A program made the translations under genes and the position numbers. A stretch of DNA of 64,000 nt from Pseudomonas akapageensis. Lineage in GTDB: Bacteria > Pseudomonadota > Gammaproteobacteria > Pseudomonadales > Pseudomonadaceae. The stretch covers positions 248,001-312,000 of the forward strand of contig NZ_VXCP01000016.1 in the NCBI RefSeq assembly GCF_011355085.1, given 5' to 3'. The stretch's first letter is position 1; every line of letters starts with the position of its first letter. Positions 49,346-59,053 of this stretch are shown here, piece after piece. A model generated the notes under the pieces. The model worked only from the letters and a program-made list of their open reading frames with translations, was not told where the DNA came from and did not search any database.

Positions 49346-49648
49346 GGCGCTTATCCTTGTTCAGGGAGGGAGGGCGTGGCTCGATTCTGGTGTCGCCCGG
49401 CGGTGTCGGCAAGGGCGAATTGTCGCAATGGCCGAGATACCTATGAACAGGTCGTTTTCGGCTAAATCGGTGGTCGGGCTTGGGTGCACACTGGCGTCAA
49501 GCATGTATCGAGAGGGTTTGGTCACCCACTCTGTGCGGCGTGAATTGCTCACACCTCGGCCTCGGTTTTGTCACGGCTTAACCGGGGTCTTTTTTTGCCT
49601 AAAAAAAGACATCGCCAGCAAGAGATAGCCCCTGTGGGAGACAACCAC
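49346..49648. other. Non-coding stretch after the carnitine operon
   Basis: No plausible gene on either strand. Frames that span it lack family resemblance and ribosome sites. A short GTGGGAG fragment near 49634 looks like a decayed REP unit. Confidence 0.45.
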
Positions 49649-49750
49649 TGTGGGAGCTGGCTTGCCAGCGATGCAGGCGACGCGGTTTGTCCGATTCACC
49701 GAGGTGATGCTATCGCTGGCAAGTCGAGTCGTCGCACCGCAGCTCCCACA
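49649..49750. repeat. REP doublet (family A) with altered right copy
   Basis: The left copy is GTGGGAGCTGGCTTGCCAGC. The right copy starts ATCGCTGGCAAG but then has about 17 extra bases (TCGAGTCGTCGCACCGC) before AGCTCCCACA, so it is an interrupted version. Confidence 0.75.
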
Positions 49751-49753
49751 ACA

Positions 49754-50224
49754 TCAGGCAGGCAGTGCAATCACCCGACCAACGTATTCGGGTTTGGGCA
49801 GGTCGCTCTGCTCGGCAACAATGGTCGCCAAGCGCTCCAGCGCCACCTCGCCGAACGGTGCCGAACGCGGCCCCGCCAGGTCCACATGCAACAGCATCTG
49901 TTCATTGGCCGCCAAGGGCTCATCGAAACCTTTCAAGTGCAGACTGTGATACAGGTGCAGACGCTTGCGGTCATGGCCGATGACCTGGGTGCGCACTTCG
50001 ACCTCGGTCCCCAGCTTCACCTCATGCAGGTAATTGAGGTGGCACTCCAGGGTGAACAGTGAATTGCCGCTGGCGCTGCGGTTGTCGCTGTCCAGGCCAA
50101 TGCGATCCATGAAGGCATCGGTGGCATAGCTGAAAATCAACAGGTAGAAGGCATCGCGCAGATGCCCGTTATAGTCGACCCAGTCCTTCAGGACTGGGGT
50201 TTGGTAGGTGATCAGAGCAGGCAT
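49754..50224 (-). CDS. cdhB: Thioesterase of carnitine catabolism (betainyl-CoA)
   Basis: The 156-residue hotdog-fold protein begins TPVLKDWVDYNGHLRDAFYLLIFSYATDAFMDRIG, the 4-hydroxybenzoyl-CoA-thioesterase-like active-site block with D-Y-N-G-H-x-R. In the known pathway CdhC makes betainyl-CoA, and this enzyme would release glycine betaine. It is last in caiX-cdhC-cdhA-cdhB, 14 bases after cdhA. The hocS gene that follows in P. aeruginosa is not present here. Confidence 0.88.
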   Translation of the reverse strand: MPALITYQTPVLKDWVDYNGHLRDAFYLLIFSYATDAFMDRIGLDSDNRSASGNSLFTLECHLNYLHEVKLGTEVEVRTQVIGHDRKRLHLYHSLHLKGFDEPLAANEQMLLHVDLAGPRSAPFGEVALERLATIVAEQSDLPKPEYVGRVIALPA

Positions 50225-50238
50225 GTCGCAGGTCCGCC

Positions 50239-51207
50239 TTATTCGTTGAAGGCCATGCCGTGCTTGGCCTTGGTGGTTTTGACCGCTTCGAGCACGGCCA
50301 TCAGGCAGTCGTCGCGATAGCGTTCCAGTGCGCTGATGCTGTGGCGGCCCAACTGTTCGCTGGTGCCGTCGACCACATCGTCGATCAGCTTGTCGGTCAG
50401 TTCCGGAGCCGGCAGGTAAGTCCAGGGTAGCTGCAACGCCGGGCCGAATTGCGCCATGAAATGGCGCATACCGGCGTCGCCTCCGGCCAGGGTGTAGGTC
50501 AGGAACGTCCCCATGAACGACCAGCGCAAGCCGGCGCCGAAACGGATCGCGTCATCGATTTCGCCGGTGGTGGCGACACCGTCATTGACCAGGTGCAGCG
50601 CCTCGCGCCAGAGCGCTTCGAGCAGGCGGTCGGCGATGAAGCCAGGTACTTCCTTGCGTACGTGCAAGGGGCGCATGCCCAGCGATTCGTAGACTTTGAT
50701 CGCTGCCTGGATCGCCTCGGGGGCGGTCTGCTTGCCACCGACCACTTCGACCAGAGGCAGCAGGTAAACCGGGTTGAACGGGTGACCGACCACGCAACGT
50801 TCCGGGTGGGTCGCTCCCTCGTAGAACTCGCTTGGTAACAGCCCGGATGTGCTCGAGCCGATCAGTGCATCGGGCTTGGCCGCGGCGCTGATCTTGCTGT
50901 GCAATTCCAGCTTCAGCTCCAGGCGCTCCGGGGCGCTCTCCTGGATGAAATCCGCATCCTTCACGCACTCTTCGATGGTGGCGACAAAGCGCAGGCGATC
51001 CTGCGAAGCGCCGGGCGCCAACCCCTGTTTCTCCAGTGCACCCCAGGCATTGGCAACGCGTTTGCGTAAAGCGGCTTCAGCGCCAGGCGCCGGGTCCCAG
51101 GCCACCACGTCCAGGCCATGGGCGAGGGCGCGAGATACCCAGCCACTGCCGATTACGCCACTGCCCAGGGCTGCGAAGGTCTTGATCTCGGTGATAAAGG
51201 TCATCAT
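50239..51207 (-). CDS. cdhA: L-carnitine dehydrogenase
   Basis: The 322-residue NAD enzyme oxidises L-carnitine to 3-dehydrocarnitine. It has a 3-hydroxyacyl-CoA dehydrogenase fold: Rossmann [39 protein letters not shown], catalytic-region [16 protein letters not shown] and [22 protein letters not shown]. It starts at 51207 or three bases later. Located between cdhC (27-base gap) and cdhB. Confidence 0.95.
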   Translation of the reverse strand: MMTFITEIKTFAALGSGVIGSGWVSRALAHGLDVVAWDPAPGAEAALRKRVANAWGALEKQGLAPGASQDRLRFVATIEECVKDADFIQESAPERLELKLELHSKISAAAKPDALIGSSTSGLLPSEFYEGATHPERCVVGHPFNPVYLLPLVEVVGGKQTAPEAIQAAIKVYESLGMRPLHVRKEVPGFIADRLLEALWREALHLVNDGVATTGEIDDAIRFGAGLRWSFMGTFLTYTLAGGDAGMRHFMAQFGPALQLPWTYLPAPELTDKLIDDVVDGTSEQLGRHSISALERYRDDCLMAVLEAVKTTKAKHGMAFNE

Positions 51208-51234
51208 GAATTCCTGAATGAGTAAGTGACGGGA

Positions 51235-52119
51235 TCAGCGGCGGGTCAGGTTCATCTTGGTGCGGCCTTCGGCGGGCGTCAGGACGCGGGCACCCAGGCG
51301 GCTGAGGATTTCCGTGGCGCGTTCGACCAGTTGGCCATTGCTGGCCAGCACACCGCGATCGAGCCAGAGGTTGTCTTCCAGGCCAACCCTTACGTTACCG
51401 CCGAGCAATACCGCCTGGGCGGCCATTGGCATCTGCATGCGCCCGATACCGAAACCGGCCCAGGTCGCGCCCGCAGGCAGGTTGTCGACCATGGCTTTCA
51501 TGGTGGTGGTGTCGGCCGGCGCGCCCCATGGGATGCCCAGGCACAGTTGGAACAGCGGGTCGTCGAGCAGGCCTTCCTTGATCATCTGTTTGGCGAACCA
51601 CAGGTGACCGGTGTCGAAGATTTCCAGTTCGGCTTTCACGCCCAGTTCGGTGATGCGCTTGGCGCCGGCGCGCAGCTGTGCCGGGGTGGACACATAGATG
51701 GTGTCGCCGTCGCCGAAGTTCAGGGTGCCGCAGTCCAGGGTGCAGATTTCCGGGAGCAGTTCTTCGACGTGGGCCAGGCGGGTCAGCGGGCCGACCAGGT
51801 CGGTGTTGGGGCCGAATTCCATGGGGCTCTCGCCCGGGCCGATCTCCAGGTCGCCACCCATGCCGGCGGTCAGGTTGACGATGATGTCCACGTCGGACTC
51901 ACGGATGCGTTCCATCACTTCGCGGTAGAGGGCGACGTCGCGGCTGAACTTGCCGGTCTCGGGGTCGCGGACATGGCAGTGCACAACGGTGGCGCCAGCC
52001 TTGGCGGCTTCCACCGCAGCGGCGGCGATTTGTTTGGGCGTGATCGGGACAAGATGACTTTTGCCCGTGGTATCGCCAGCACCGGTCAGTGCGCAGGTGA
52101 TGATGACGTCGTGGTTCAT
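51235..52119 (-). CDS. cdhC: 3-Dehydrocarnitine cleavage enzyme (BKACE family)
   Basis: The 294-residue TIM-barrel enzyme condenses acetyl-CoA with 3-dehydrocarnitine to give acetoacetate and betainyl-CoA. The zinc-binding [17 protein letters not shown] is the BKACE (DUF849) signature. [16 protein letters not shown] and [12 protein letters not shown] are also family blocks. It sits between caiX (85-base gap) and cdhA. Confidence 0.95.
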   Translation of the reverse strand: MNHDVIITCALTGAGDTTGKSHLVPITPKQIAAAAVEAAKAGATVVHCHVRDPETGKFSRDVALYREVMERIRESDVDIIVNLTAGMGGDLEIGPGESPMEFGPNTDLVGPLTRLAHVEELLPEICTLDCGTLNFGDGDTIYVSTPAQLRAGAKRITELGVKAELEIFDTGHLWFAKQMIKEGLLDDPLFQLCLGIPWGAPADTTTMKAMVDNLPAGATWAGFGIGRMQMPMAAQAVLLGGNVRVGLEDNLWLDRGVLASNGQLVERATEILSRLGARVLTPAEGRTKMNLTRR

Positions 52120-52204
52120 GTTCGGGTTCCTTCAGGCTCGGTTTTCAGGGCGTACTTGTCCATTCCGCAGCCGAGGGTGGCTGCGGATGTGCGAAACGGT
52201 CGGC

Positions 52205-53152
52205 TTATGGGTTGGTTGTCAGATTCAGGTTTTCGGCTGCGGGCTTGCCGTCGAAGGTGGTCACGCCTTCAAGCCAGCGCTGCTTGTCCTGAGGGTGGTC
52301 CCTGAGCCACTGCTTGGCCGCTTCCAGCGCGTCCTTGTGGTCGAGCAGCGGTTGCATCATCCGGCTCTCGTCTTCGGCGGTGAAGCTAAGGTTAGTCAAC
52401 AACTTGTTGGCGTTCGGGCAACGGCTGGCGTAATCCGGGGAGGTTACGGTCCAGACGGTGGCCATGCCTTCGTTCGGGCCCAGGGCATCGTCGCTGCCGG
52501 TGAGGTAAGTCATCTTCTGGTTGACGTTCATCGGGTGCGGCGCCCAGCCGAAGAAGACGATGGCTTCGTTGCGTTTCACGGCGCGGGTCACCGCCGAGAG
52601 CATGCCTGCTTCACTGGATTCGACCAGCTGGAACTTGCCGAGGCCAAACTGGTTCTTGGCGATCATTTCCTTGATCTGGGTATTGGCACCCGAACCCGGC
52701 TCGATGCCGTAGATCTTGCCGCCCAACTCTTTCTCGAACCTGGCGATGTCGGCAAAGGTCTTCAGGCCCTTGTCAGCCAGGTAAGTAGGGACCGCCAGGG
52801 TTGCACGGGCGTCCTTGAGGCTCGGTTCGGCAAGTACCTTGACTTGCTTCTGATCGACGAAGGGGGTGATGGTCTGGGTCATCAGCGGGTTCCAGTAGCC
52901 CAGGAACATGTCCAGGCGCTGGTCGCGGATGCCGGCGAAGATGATTTGCTGGGAAGCACTGGTTTGCTTGGTTTTGTACCCCAAGCCGTCGAGCAATACC
53001 TGGGTCATGGAGCTGGTGGCAATCACGTCGGTCCAGTTCACCACGCCGAGGCGTACATTCTGGCATTCGGCGGGTTCGGCGGCGACGGCGCTGTTGCTGA
53101 GGATCGTGGTACCGGTGAGCATCAGCAGACAGCAGCTGATCAGTCTTTTCAT
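52205..53152 (-). CDS. caiX: Carnitine-binding protein CaiX
   Basis: The 315-residue periplasmic protein has a signal peptide (LISCCLLMLTGTTILSNSAVA-AEPAEC) and an OpuAC domain: CQNVRLGVVNWTDVIATSSMTQVLLDGLGY, MFLGYWNP, VFFGWAPHPMNVNQ. It parallels ChoX in length and motifs. In P. aeruginosa it delivers carnitine to the shared CbcWV transporter. AGGAG lies before the ATG. It heads the carnitine operon, divergent from cdhR. Confidence 0.95.
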   Translation of the reverse strand: MKRLISCCLLMLTGTTILSNSAVAAEPAECQNVRLGVVNWTDVIATSSMTQVLLDGLGYKTKQTSASQQIIFAGIRDQRLDMFLGYWNPLMTQTITPFVDQKQVKVLAEPSLKDARATLAVPTYLADKGLKTFADIARFEKELGGKIYGIEPGSGANTQIKEMIAKNQFGLGKFQLVESSEAGMLSAVTRAVKRNEAIVFFGWAPHPMNVNQKMTYLTGSDDALGPNEGMATVWTVTSPDYASRCPNANKLLTNLSFTAEDESRMMQPLLDHKDALEAAKQWLRDHPQDKQRWLEGVTTFDGKPAAENLNLTTNP

Positions 53153-53246
53153 GATGGCTCCTCTAACGGCAGTTCTAATTGTTATAGGGGGATCGGTGTC
53201 TGAGCACCGTGAGGTCAAATTACGCAGTAAAAACGACAGGAAATCG

Positions 53247-53280
53247 CACTGCGGCGACCAGCACTTGCACAGTGGCGACC
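53247..53280. promoter_or_regulatory. Direct repeats between caiX and cdhR, probable CdhR box
   Basis: CACTGCGGCGACC (53247-53259) and CACAGTGGCGACC (53268-53280) agree in 11 of 13 positions at a 21-base period, the spacing of tandem half-sites for AraC-family proteins. The site lies 95-128 bases upstream of caiX and 60-93 upstream of cdhR. Confidence 0.7.
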
Positions 53281-53339
53281 TGAGGGTTATTAACGGGAGT
53301 ATTCCGTGCGCTCTGCAACGTCTTCAGCGAGTCCAGCGA

Positions 53340-54296
53340 ATGTCTCAAGACTTCTACTTTCTGTTGCTGCCTGGCTTTTCGGCCATTGGTTTCATTTCCG
53401 CCGTGGAGCCGCTGCGCGTGGCCAACCGTTTTCGTGGCGAGCTGTACCGCTGGCATGTGCTGAGCCTCGATGGCGGGCCGGTACTGGCGAGCAATGGCAT
53501 GTCGGTCAATGCCGATGCCGCACTGGAAAACCTGCAAAAAGGGGCGACCTTGCTGGTGGTCGCCGGATTCGAGCCGCTCAAGACGTATTCGCCCACACTG
53601 CATCATTGGTTGCGTCGCCTCGACCATGAAGGCGTGACCCTGGGCGGTATCGATACGGGCAGTTTCATACTGGCCGAGTCCGGGTTGCTCGATGGCTACC
53701 GGATGACCCTGCACTGGGAAGCATTGGATGCCTTCAAGGAGTCTTATCCGAAGCTGGAGGTCACGCAGGAACTCTTCGAAATCGATCGCCGTCGCATCAC
53801 GTCGGCCGGAGGGACGGCCTCGATCGACTTGATGCTCAATCTGATCGACCAGGCCTACGGCCCTGAACTCGCGATCCAGGTCTCTGAACAATTCGTGCTG
53901 GGCCGTATCCGTCCGCGTCAGGACCACCAGCGCATGCAGGTGGCTTCACGCTATGGCATCAACAACAAGAAGCTGGTGCAGGTAATAGGCGAGATGGAGC
54001 AAAACACCGAGCCGCCGCTGAGCACCCTGGCCCTGGCCGAGTCGATCAATGTTACTCGGCGTCAACTTGAGCGGCTTTTCCAGCTGCACCTCAAGGACAC
54101 CCCTCGCAACTTCTATTTGCGCCTGCGTCTTGAAAAGGCCAGGCAGTTATTGCGCCAGACGGACATGAGCGTGCTGGAAGTGAGCATCGCCTGCGGCTTC
54201 GAGTCGCCGTCCTATTTCACCCGCAGTTATCGGGCGCGGTATGCGCGATGCCCACGGGAGGACCGGCATCGGGAACGGGGGGAGGTCGTTGACTAA
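53340..54296 (+). CDS. cdhR: CdhR, AraC-family activator of carnitine catabolism
   Basis: The 318-residue protein has a GATase1-like N-terminus (FYFLLLPGFSAIGFISAVEPLRVANRF, GSFILAESGLLDGY) and AraC helix-turn-helix pair (LALAESINVTRRQLERLFQLHLKDTPRNFYLRLRLEKARQLL, VLEVSIACGFESPSYFTRSYRARY). It activates the divergent carnitine operon in response to carnitine. The ATG at 53340 is chosen by family resemblance. The ribosome site is weak (GCGAG). Confidence 0.93.
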   Translation: MSQDFYFLLLPGFSAIGFISAVEPLRVANRFRGELYRWHVLSLDGGPVLASNGMSVNADAALENLQKGATLLVVAGFEPLKTYSPTLHHWLRRLDHEGVTLGGIDTGSFILAESGLLDGYRMTLHWEALDAFKESYPKLEVTQELFEIDRRRITSAGGTASIDLMLNLIDQAYGPELAIQVSEQFVLGRIRPRQDHQRMQVASRYGINNKKLVQVIGEMEQNTEPPLSTLALAESINVTRRQLERLFQLHLKDTPRNFYLRLRLEKARQLLRQTDMSVLEVSIACGFESPSYFTRSYRARYARCPREDRHRERGEVVD

Positions 54297-54546
54297 CGTC
54301 ATTGTATTTTTTGTTTTTTATAATTGTGCCCATGGAAAACGTTTGCGCACTCATGGAAGAAAGCGCTTTTAACGGGCTTTTCACCGGTTTTTGACGTTTG
54401 CTTCGTTACGGTTAAATCCGCTACAAGCGTTTAAAGTTTCATCTGAATTAAATTCAAGATGCTGGCGTTGTTATTAACACTGCCGGTCGCATGCTGTCGT
54501 CCGACATAAAGCAAAAAGACCGGTACCTCACTTTCGTTACATATGG

Positions 54547-56202
54547 ATGAAAGTAACTTTGAGTAGTCTTTATTCTCGTGCAGGTCTCGTTCTGGTCTGG
54601 GCACTGCTCACTGTTGTAGCTCTGTGGACGCGCCCGCTGATTCCGATCGACGAAACTCGCTACGCGGCCGTCGCCTGGGAGATGTGGCTGCGTGGCGACT
54701 GGCTGGTGCCCTATATCAACGGCGAGCCCTACAGCCACAAGCCGCCAATGCTGTTCTGGCTGATCAATATCGGTTGGGCGGTTTTGGGGGTGAGTGACTG
54801 GGTGCCGCGCCTGGTCACGGCGCTGGCATCCCTTGCCGACCTGTTCCTGCTGGGGGCGCTGGCCCGCCGCTTGTGGCCGGATGATTCGCGTACAGCGCAT
54901 CTCGTACCCTGGATGTTCTACGGGTGCCTGATCATTGCTCTGTTCGCCACGACCTTGATGTTCGACCTGCTGATGACGGTGACGATGTTGCTCGGTCTGC
55001 TCGGCGTGGTGGGCGCGTGGCGAGAGGGAAGCTGGAAAAACTGGGCGCTGTATGGACTGGGAATCGGCTTGGGCATTTTGACCAAGGGCCCGGCAATTCT
55101 GATCTATCTGTTGCCTGTTGCACTGCTGGCACCGTGGTGGATGGGCACTCGCTACCCGGGTGGTTGGGGGCGTTGGTACCGCAATACCGGTCTGGCGCTG
55201 CTGGCAGGCATCTGCCTGGCACTGTGCTGGGCAATTCCGGCAGTGATTCACGGCGGCGACCAATACCGCGAGATGATCTTGTGGGGGCAGACCGCGGGAC
55301 GGATGGTCCAGTCCTTCGCCCATGCGCGGCCCTGGTGGTGGTACCTGCCGATTCTGCCGCTGCTGCTGTTGCCGTGGACGCTATGGTTGCCATTGTGGCG
55401 GAGCTTGCCGGCGCTGCGCTCAGAGTTCGGTGCTGGCGAGCGCTTTTGCCTGGCGTGGTTCGTACCGGGCTTTCTGGTCTTTTCGGTGGTCAGCGGCAAG
55501 CAGATCCACTACCTCCTGCCATTGCTCGCGGCGTTGATCCTGCTGTTGGCCCGAGTGCTGACACGGCGCCCGGATGCACAAGCGCCCAGCCGATTCGCCG
55601 TGGCCCTGGTGCTCTTGCCCTTTGTGCTGATCGGCGCCGCGGTTGCCATTGCTCCGCATCTTGCCGCACAGCGTAACTGGCCGGACTGGGTTGGGGCGTT
55701 GTCGCCGATCGCCGGGCTGGCGCTGATTGCCGTTGTGTTGCCATGGGCGTTCCTGTTGCGCAGGCCGGCGGCGAATGTCTGGCTCGCGGCTTTGCCGGCG
55801 GTTTTTCTGGCAGTACTGCATGTGACCGTATTGCGGGTCGCTTCACCGGCCTTCGAAATGCGCGAGCTCACTGCGGGTATCGCGGCATTGCAAGATCAGG
55901 GCAAGGTGGTTGCGCTGTCGTCGCAGTACCGGGACCAATACCCGTTTTCCCAGCGTATGAATCGGCCGCTCCAGCTGGTCCCCGAAGGGCAGGAGCTGGC
56001 ATGGGCACGGGCCAATCCCGAGGGTGCGCTGGTGATCGACCACAAGGGGCTGACCGATGAACAGCGCAAGGCTGCGCAGGTTGTGCAGCGGGTTGGTCGG
56101 GAAGACAGTGTGCTCTGGTCGGCTGCAGCGCTTGTGGCGCATCCCGAGTACCTGGGCAGTGAACGCGTGGAGCGAAACAACGATCTCAGCGCAGCTGATT
56201 GA
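54547..56202 (+). CDS. GT39/ArnT-like membrane glycosyltransferase
   Basis: The 551-residue protein has about 10-12 membrane segments. RPLIPIDETRYAAVAWEMWLRGDWLVPYINGEPYSHKPPMLFWLI holds the catalytic-region D-E of the PMT/ArnT superfamily, and LTKGPAILIY is another family block. The C-terminal 100 residues form a periplasmic domain. Members transfer sugars from lipid carriers to proteins or lipid A. Length matches the ArnT class, but the acceptor and donor are unknown, and no arn operon is here. Confidence 0.85.
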   Translation: MKVTLSSLYSRAGLVLVWALLTVVALWTRPLIPIDETRYAAVAWEMWLRGDWLVPYINGEPYSHKPPMLFWLINIGWAVLGVSDWVPRLVTALASLADLFLLGALARRLWPDDSRTAHLVPWMFYGCLIIALFATTLMFDLLMTVTMLLGLLGVVGAWREGSWKNWALYGLGIGLGILTKGPAILIYLLPVALLAPWWMGTRYPGGWGRWYRNTGLALLAGICLALCWAIPAVIHGGDQYREMILWGQTAGRMVQSFAHARPWWWYLPILPLLLLPWTLWLPLWRSLPALRSEFGAGERFCLAWFVPGFLVFSVVSGKQIHYLLPLLAALILLLARVLTRRPDAQAPSRFAVALVLLPFVLIGAAVAIAPHLAAQRNWPDWVGALSPIAGLALIAVVLPWAFLLRRPAANVWLAALPAVFLAVLHVTVLRVASPAFEMRELTAGIAALQDQGKVVALSSQYRDQYPFSQRMNRPLQLVPEGQELAWARANPEGALVIDHKGLTDEQRKAAQVVQRVGREDSVLWSAAALVAHPEYLGSERVERNNDLSAAD

Positions 56203-56228
56203 GTCTGAAGGTGAGCCGCCAGCCCGGG

Positions 56229-56756
56229 CTACTGGGGCGGCTCATCCTTGCTGCAGTCGGGTTTGACGGTGAAGGTACGGGACACATCCACCAACCCCAG
56301 GTTTTCCAGGGTTCTACGCCCGATAAGCACCGGATAGTTCATCTTGCTCCGATCCTTGAGTGAAAACTGCTCTTCGTAAACCTGATTGCCTATGCAGATC
56401 TGCATCAACACCACGGGGCGGTGTTCAATGCCTCCGGCACCGCGCACCCTGATATTGCGTTCGATACGGCGCAAGAACGGTGCACTGACTGTTGTGCCGG
56501 TGTCATTGTCTTTTGCCTCGATCTGAAAACGAACCCAATGTTCCCCGTTGATCTTGACGAGCTCCAGGTCCTTCGCATCCATGGAAGAGGTCAACGCACC
56601 GGTGTCCATCTTGATTTTGACCGGGATGTTTTCCGGCTGGATCAGACCTTCCTCGACCCAGCCAAAGACTTTCGGTTCTGTTTCTTGCGCCAATGCGCAG
56701 TTTGATGACAACGCAAGAACCAGCGGGACAATGAAATTCCAGTGGGTCGGGTTCAA
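56229..56756 (-). CDS. Retropepsin-like zinc/aspartic protease-family protein
   Basis: The 175-residue protein has a signal peptide (FIVPLVLALSSNCALA-QE) and a retropepsin-like domain: VKIKMDTGALTSSMDAKDLELV with the catalytic-type DTGA, then YPVLIGRRTLENLGLVDVSRTF. Proteins like this are annotated as ATP-dependent zinc proteases but look like single-domain aspartic proteases. I chose a TTG start at 56756 because GGAGG lies seven bases before it and the signal peptide follows. The longer frame to 56819 has no ribosome site. Confidence 0.8.
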   Translation of the reverse strand: MNPTHWNFIVPLVLALSSNCALAQETEPKVFGWVEEGLIQPENIPVKIKMDTGALTSSMDAKDLELVKINGEHWVRFQIEAKDNDTGTTVSAPFLRRIERNIRVRGAGGIEHRPVVLMQICIGNQVYEEQFSLKDRSKMNYPVLIGRRTLENLGLVDVSRTFTVKPDCSKDEPPQ

Positions 56757-56944
56757 GGCATGCCTCCGCGCAACAATGATGCGAACACTGTGTAGCGGGT
56801 GGTGTGAATATCTCGTCAAGCGATGTGCGAAGTCCGACGAAGTGCTTCAAGGAACGCTTTCACTAGCCGATGAGTAGTTATGTCCCGCGTCCGCGGATCC
56901 AAGCCTTCCCGTGCCCTCAGAGCCAAAACAAAAAAGGTAACGTC

Positions 56945-58552
56945 ATGAACTTTCGCCAGAAAATGATGGGTTTTGCCATTGTCAGCGTGCTGGCTGCCGC
57001 TACCCTCGGCGGTATCGGCTATCTGGGGCAGGTTCGATTGGGTACGGCGCTGGCCGAGACCGAGCTCAATGCCAGCGCGCTGCGCAACCATCTTGAAGGC
57101 GACATGATGCACGATGCGCTGCGTGCCGACGTGTTGACTGCGTTCCTGACGGGCAATACCGATCCAGCGGGTGCAGAACAGACACGACGTGATCTGCGCG
57201 AGCACGCCGAGCGCTTTCAGCGTGTGTTGAATACCAACGCCAATCTGCCGCTGGATGCCGAAATCAAGCGCGAACTCGGTGCAGTGCAACCAACACTCAC
57301 CGCTTACATCGGGCAGACCGAACGAATTGTCGAATTGGCCCTGAAAGATCCGACTGCCGCGCGTGCGGAACTGCCGGCCTTCGAGCGAGTGTTCAGCGAA
57401 CTGGAAGAAAAGCAGGAGGCAATCAGCTCCCGTATCGAACAGCAAGTGGCCAAGACCCGTAGCGACAGCGATGCCAAGATAGAGCAATCGGTGTGGTGGC
57501 TGGTGATTGGCATACTGGTGGTCTGCGGCCTGCTTGGCCTGTTGAGCCGGCAATTGATGAAGGCGGTACTGCGACCGCTGGAGCAAAGCATAGCGGTGGC
57601 TCGTTCGATCGCCCGGGGGAATCTGGGCAATGAAATTGTTATCAACAGCAAAGATGAAGCCGGCCAACTCCAGCAGGCGTTGTCGGAGATGCAGAATTAC
57701 CTGCGCCAGATGATCGAAACCATTCGAGCCGAGAGCGAGCAGCTGCGTCACACCGCCCATGCCTTGAACGACACCTCGCAAAGTATGGTGCAAGACACTG
57801 GCGAGCAATCCGATAGCGCCACCAGCATGGCCGCGGCGATGGAACAGATGATCACCAACATCGATCAGATCGCAGGCCATGCGCGCAGTGCACAGACCAT
57901 TTCGGCGCAATCGGAGCAGTTGGCCGGCAGTGGCGGCCAGGTGATCCTGGGTGTGGTCGAGGGCATGAACCGGATCGCCCATGCGGTCAACGAGTCTTCG
58001 ACAACCATTACTGCGCTCGGCCAGTCCTCGGAAGAGATCTATTCGATCATCCAGGTGATCAAGAGCATTGCGGAGCAGACCAATTTGCTGGCGCTCAACG
58101 CCGCCATCGAAGCGGCCCGTGCAGGTGAAGCCGGGCGGGGTTTTGCGGTGGTGGCCGATGAAGTCCGCAGCCTGGCTGCGCGTACCGCCCAGTCGACCCA
58201 GGAAATCACCGGGATGATCCAGCGCATTCGCGGCAGCACCGAGCAGGCGGTCAACAGCATGCAAACCGGTGTCAGCAGGGTCAACGATGGTGTCGATCTG
58301 GCACGTCAGGCCGGTGAGTCGATCAATGAAATTCGCGGCGGCGCCCAGCGGGCGGCGGCAGTGGTCGAAGAAATTTCCCAGACCATCAGCGAGCAGTCCA
58401 AGGCCAGCAGCGAGGTGGCGCAGCGGGTCGAGCAAATTGCCCAGATGTCGCAACACAACAACCGCGCCGCACGCGATCTGGCCCAGGCTGCTCAGCGTCT
58501 GGATAGCGTGGCCGCGACCATGCAGGCTTCCGTTTCGCTGTTCCGGACCTGA
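56945..58552 (+). CDS. Methyl-accepting chemotaxis protein
   Basis: The 535-residue receptor has an N-terminal membrane helix (about 10-30), a periplasmic helical domain of about 150 residues (4-helix-bundle type), a second helix (about 187-205), a HAMP region and the signalling hairpin [50 protein letters not shown] precedes the ATG. The ligand is unknown. A role in betaine or choline taxis is possible from location only. Confidence 0.9.
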   Translation: MNFRQKMMGFAIVSVLAAATLGGIGYLGQVRLGTALAETELNASALRNHLEGDMMHDALRADVLTAFLTGNTDPAGAEQTRRDLREHAERFQRVLNTNANLPLDAEIKRELGAVQPTLTAYIGQTERIVELALKDPTAARAELPAFERVFSELEEKQEAISSRIEQQVAKTRSDSDAKIEQSVWWLVIGILVVCGLLGLLSRQLMKAVLRPLEQSIAVARSIARGNLGNEIVINSKDEAGQLQQALSEMQNYLRQMIETIRAESEQLRHTAHALNDTSQSMVQDTGEQSDSATSMAAAMEQMITNIDQIAGHARSAQTISAQSEQLAGSGGQVILGVVEGMNRIAHAVNESSTTITALGQSSEEIYSIIQVIKSIAEQTNLLALNAAIEAARAGEAGRGFAVVADEVRSLAARTAQSTQEITGMIQRIRGSTEQAVNSMQTGVSRVNDGVDLARQAGESINEIRGGAQRAAAVVEEISQTISEQSKASSEVAQRVEQIAQMSQHNNRAARDLAQAAQRLDSVAATMQASVSLFRT

Positions 58553-58562
58553 CAGCGCAGCG

Positions 58563-58979
58563 TCAGGCTTTCATCAGGACCGCACAGGCCGTTTTAAAGG
58601 CTTCGTGCTGGTACTTGGTCAATGAAGCGGGCAGGGCGAAGTCGAACTTCTTGCTCTGCGCGCTGACGGTCTGCGGCGAAACCAGCATGACCTGACAATC
58701 GTTCAGCAACTGGAATACGCCTTCGATCTTGAACGTCGTCGGGCCACCGGCGAACTCGCCCTTCTTGCTGCGTTTCTTGATGGCAATTCGATCGATACCA
58801 TTGTCCTTCACGAAGCGCTCGACGTGGCCCGCGAAGGCTTTGACGCTGGCAGACTCATCGTCGTCTTCCAGGGTGATTTTCCGGGTGCTGATGTTGAGGT
58901 GCTCGGGAACCTTGTCCTGGAGAGAGGCCACGGCGAAGATCGCTTCGCTGCCCTTGATTTCAATGCCGCAGATTTTCAT
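58563..58979 (-). CDS. DUF3010 family protein
   Basis: The 138-residue soluble protein begins MKICGIEIKGSEAIFAV and has RIAIKKRSKKGEFAGGPTTFKIEGVFQLL, features of DUF3010, a family with an RNase H-like or actin-like fold and no known function. It ends ten bases from the MCP stop, convergent with it. Confidence 0.85.
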   Translation of the reverse strand: MKICGIEIKGSEAIFAVASLQDKVPEHLNISTRKITLEDDDESASVKAFAGHVERFVKDNGIDRIAIKKRSKKGEFAGGPTTFKIEGVFQLLNDCQVMLVSPQTVSAQSKKFDFALPASLTKYQHEAFKTACAVLMKA

Positions 58980-59053
58980 TGGAGCGCCCTGTTTGAATCG
59001 TCAAGAGATGAACGGTTCGGAGCAAGGTACGCCATTCTCGCCGCTTGTCGTAC

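Noticed and set aside
48975-49628. A 217-codon plus-strand frame after gbdR
   Set aside because: It begins inside a family B repeat and overlaps the better-supported 87-residue minus-strand gene.
56816-58456. A 546-codon minus-strand frame opposite the chemoreceptor
   Set aside because: The chemoreceptor frame has all expected signatures. The antisense product is low-complexity and rich in L, H, Q and R.
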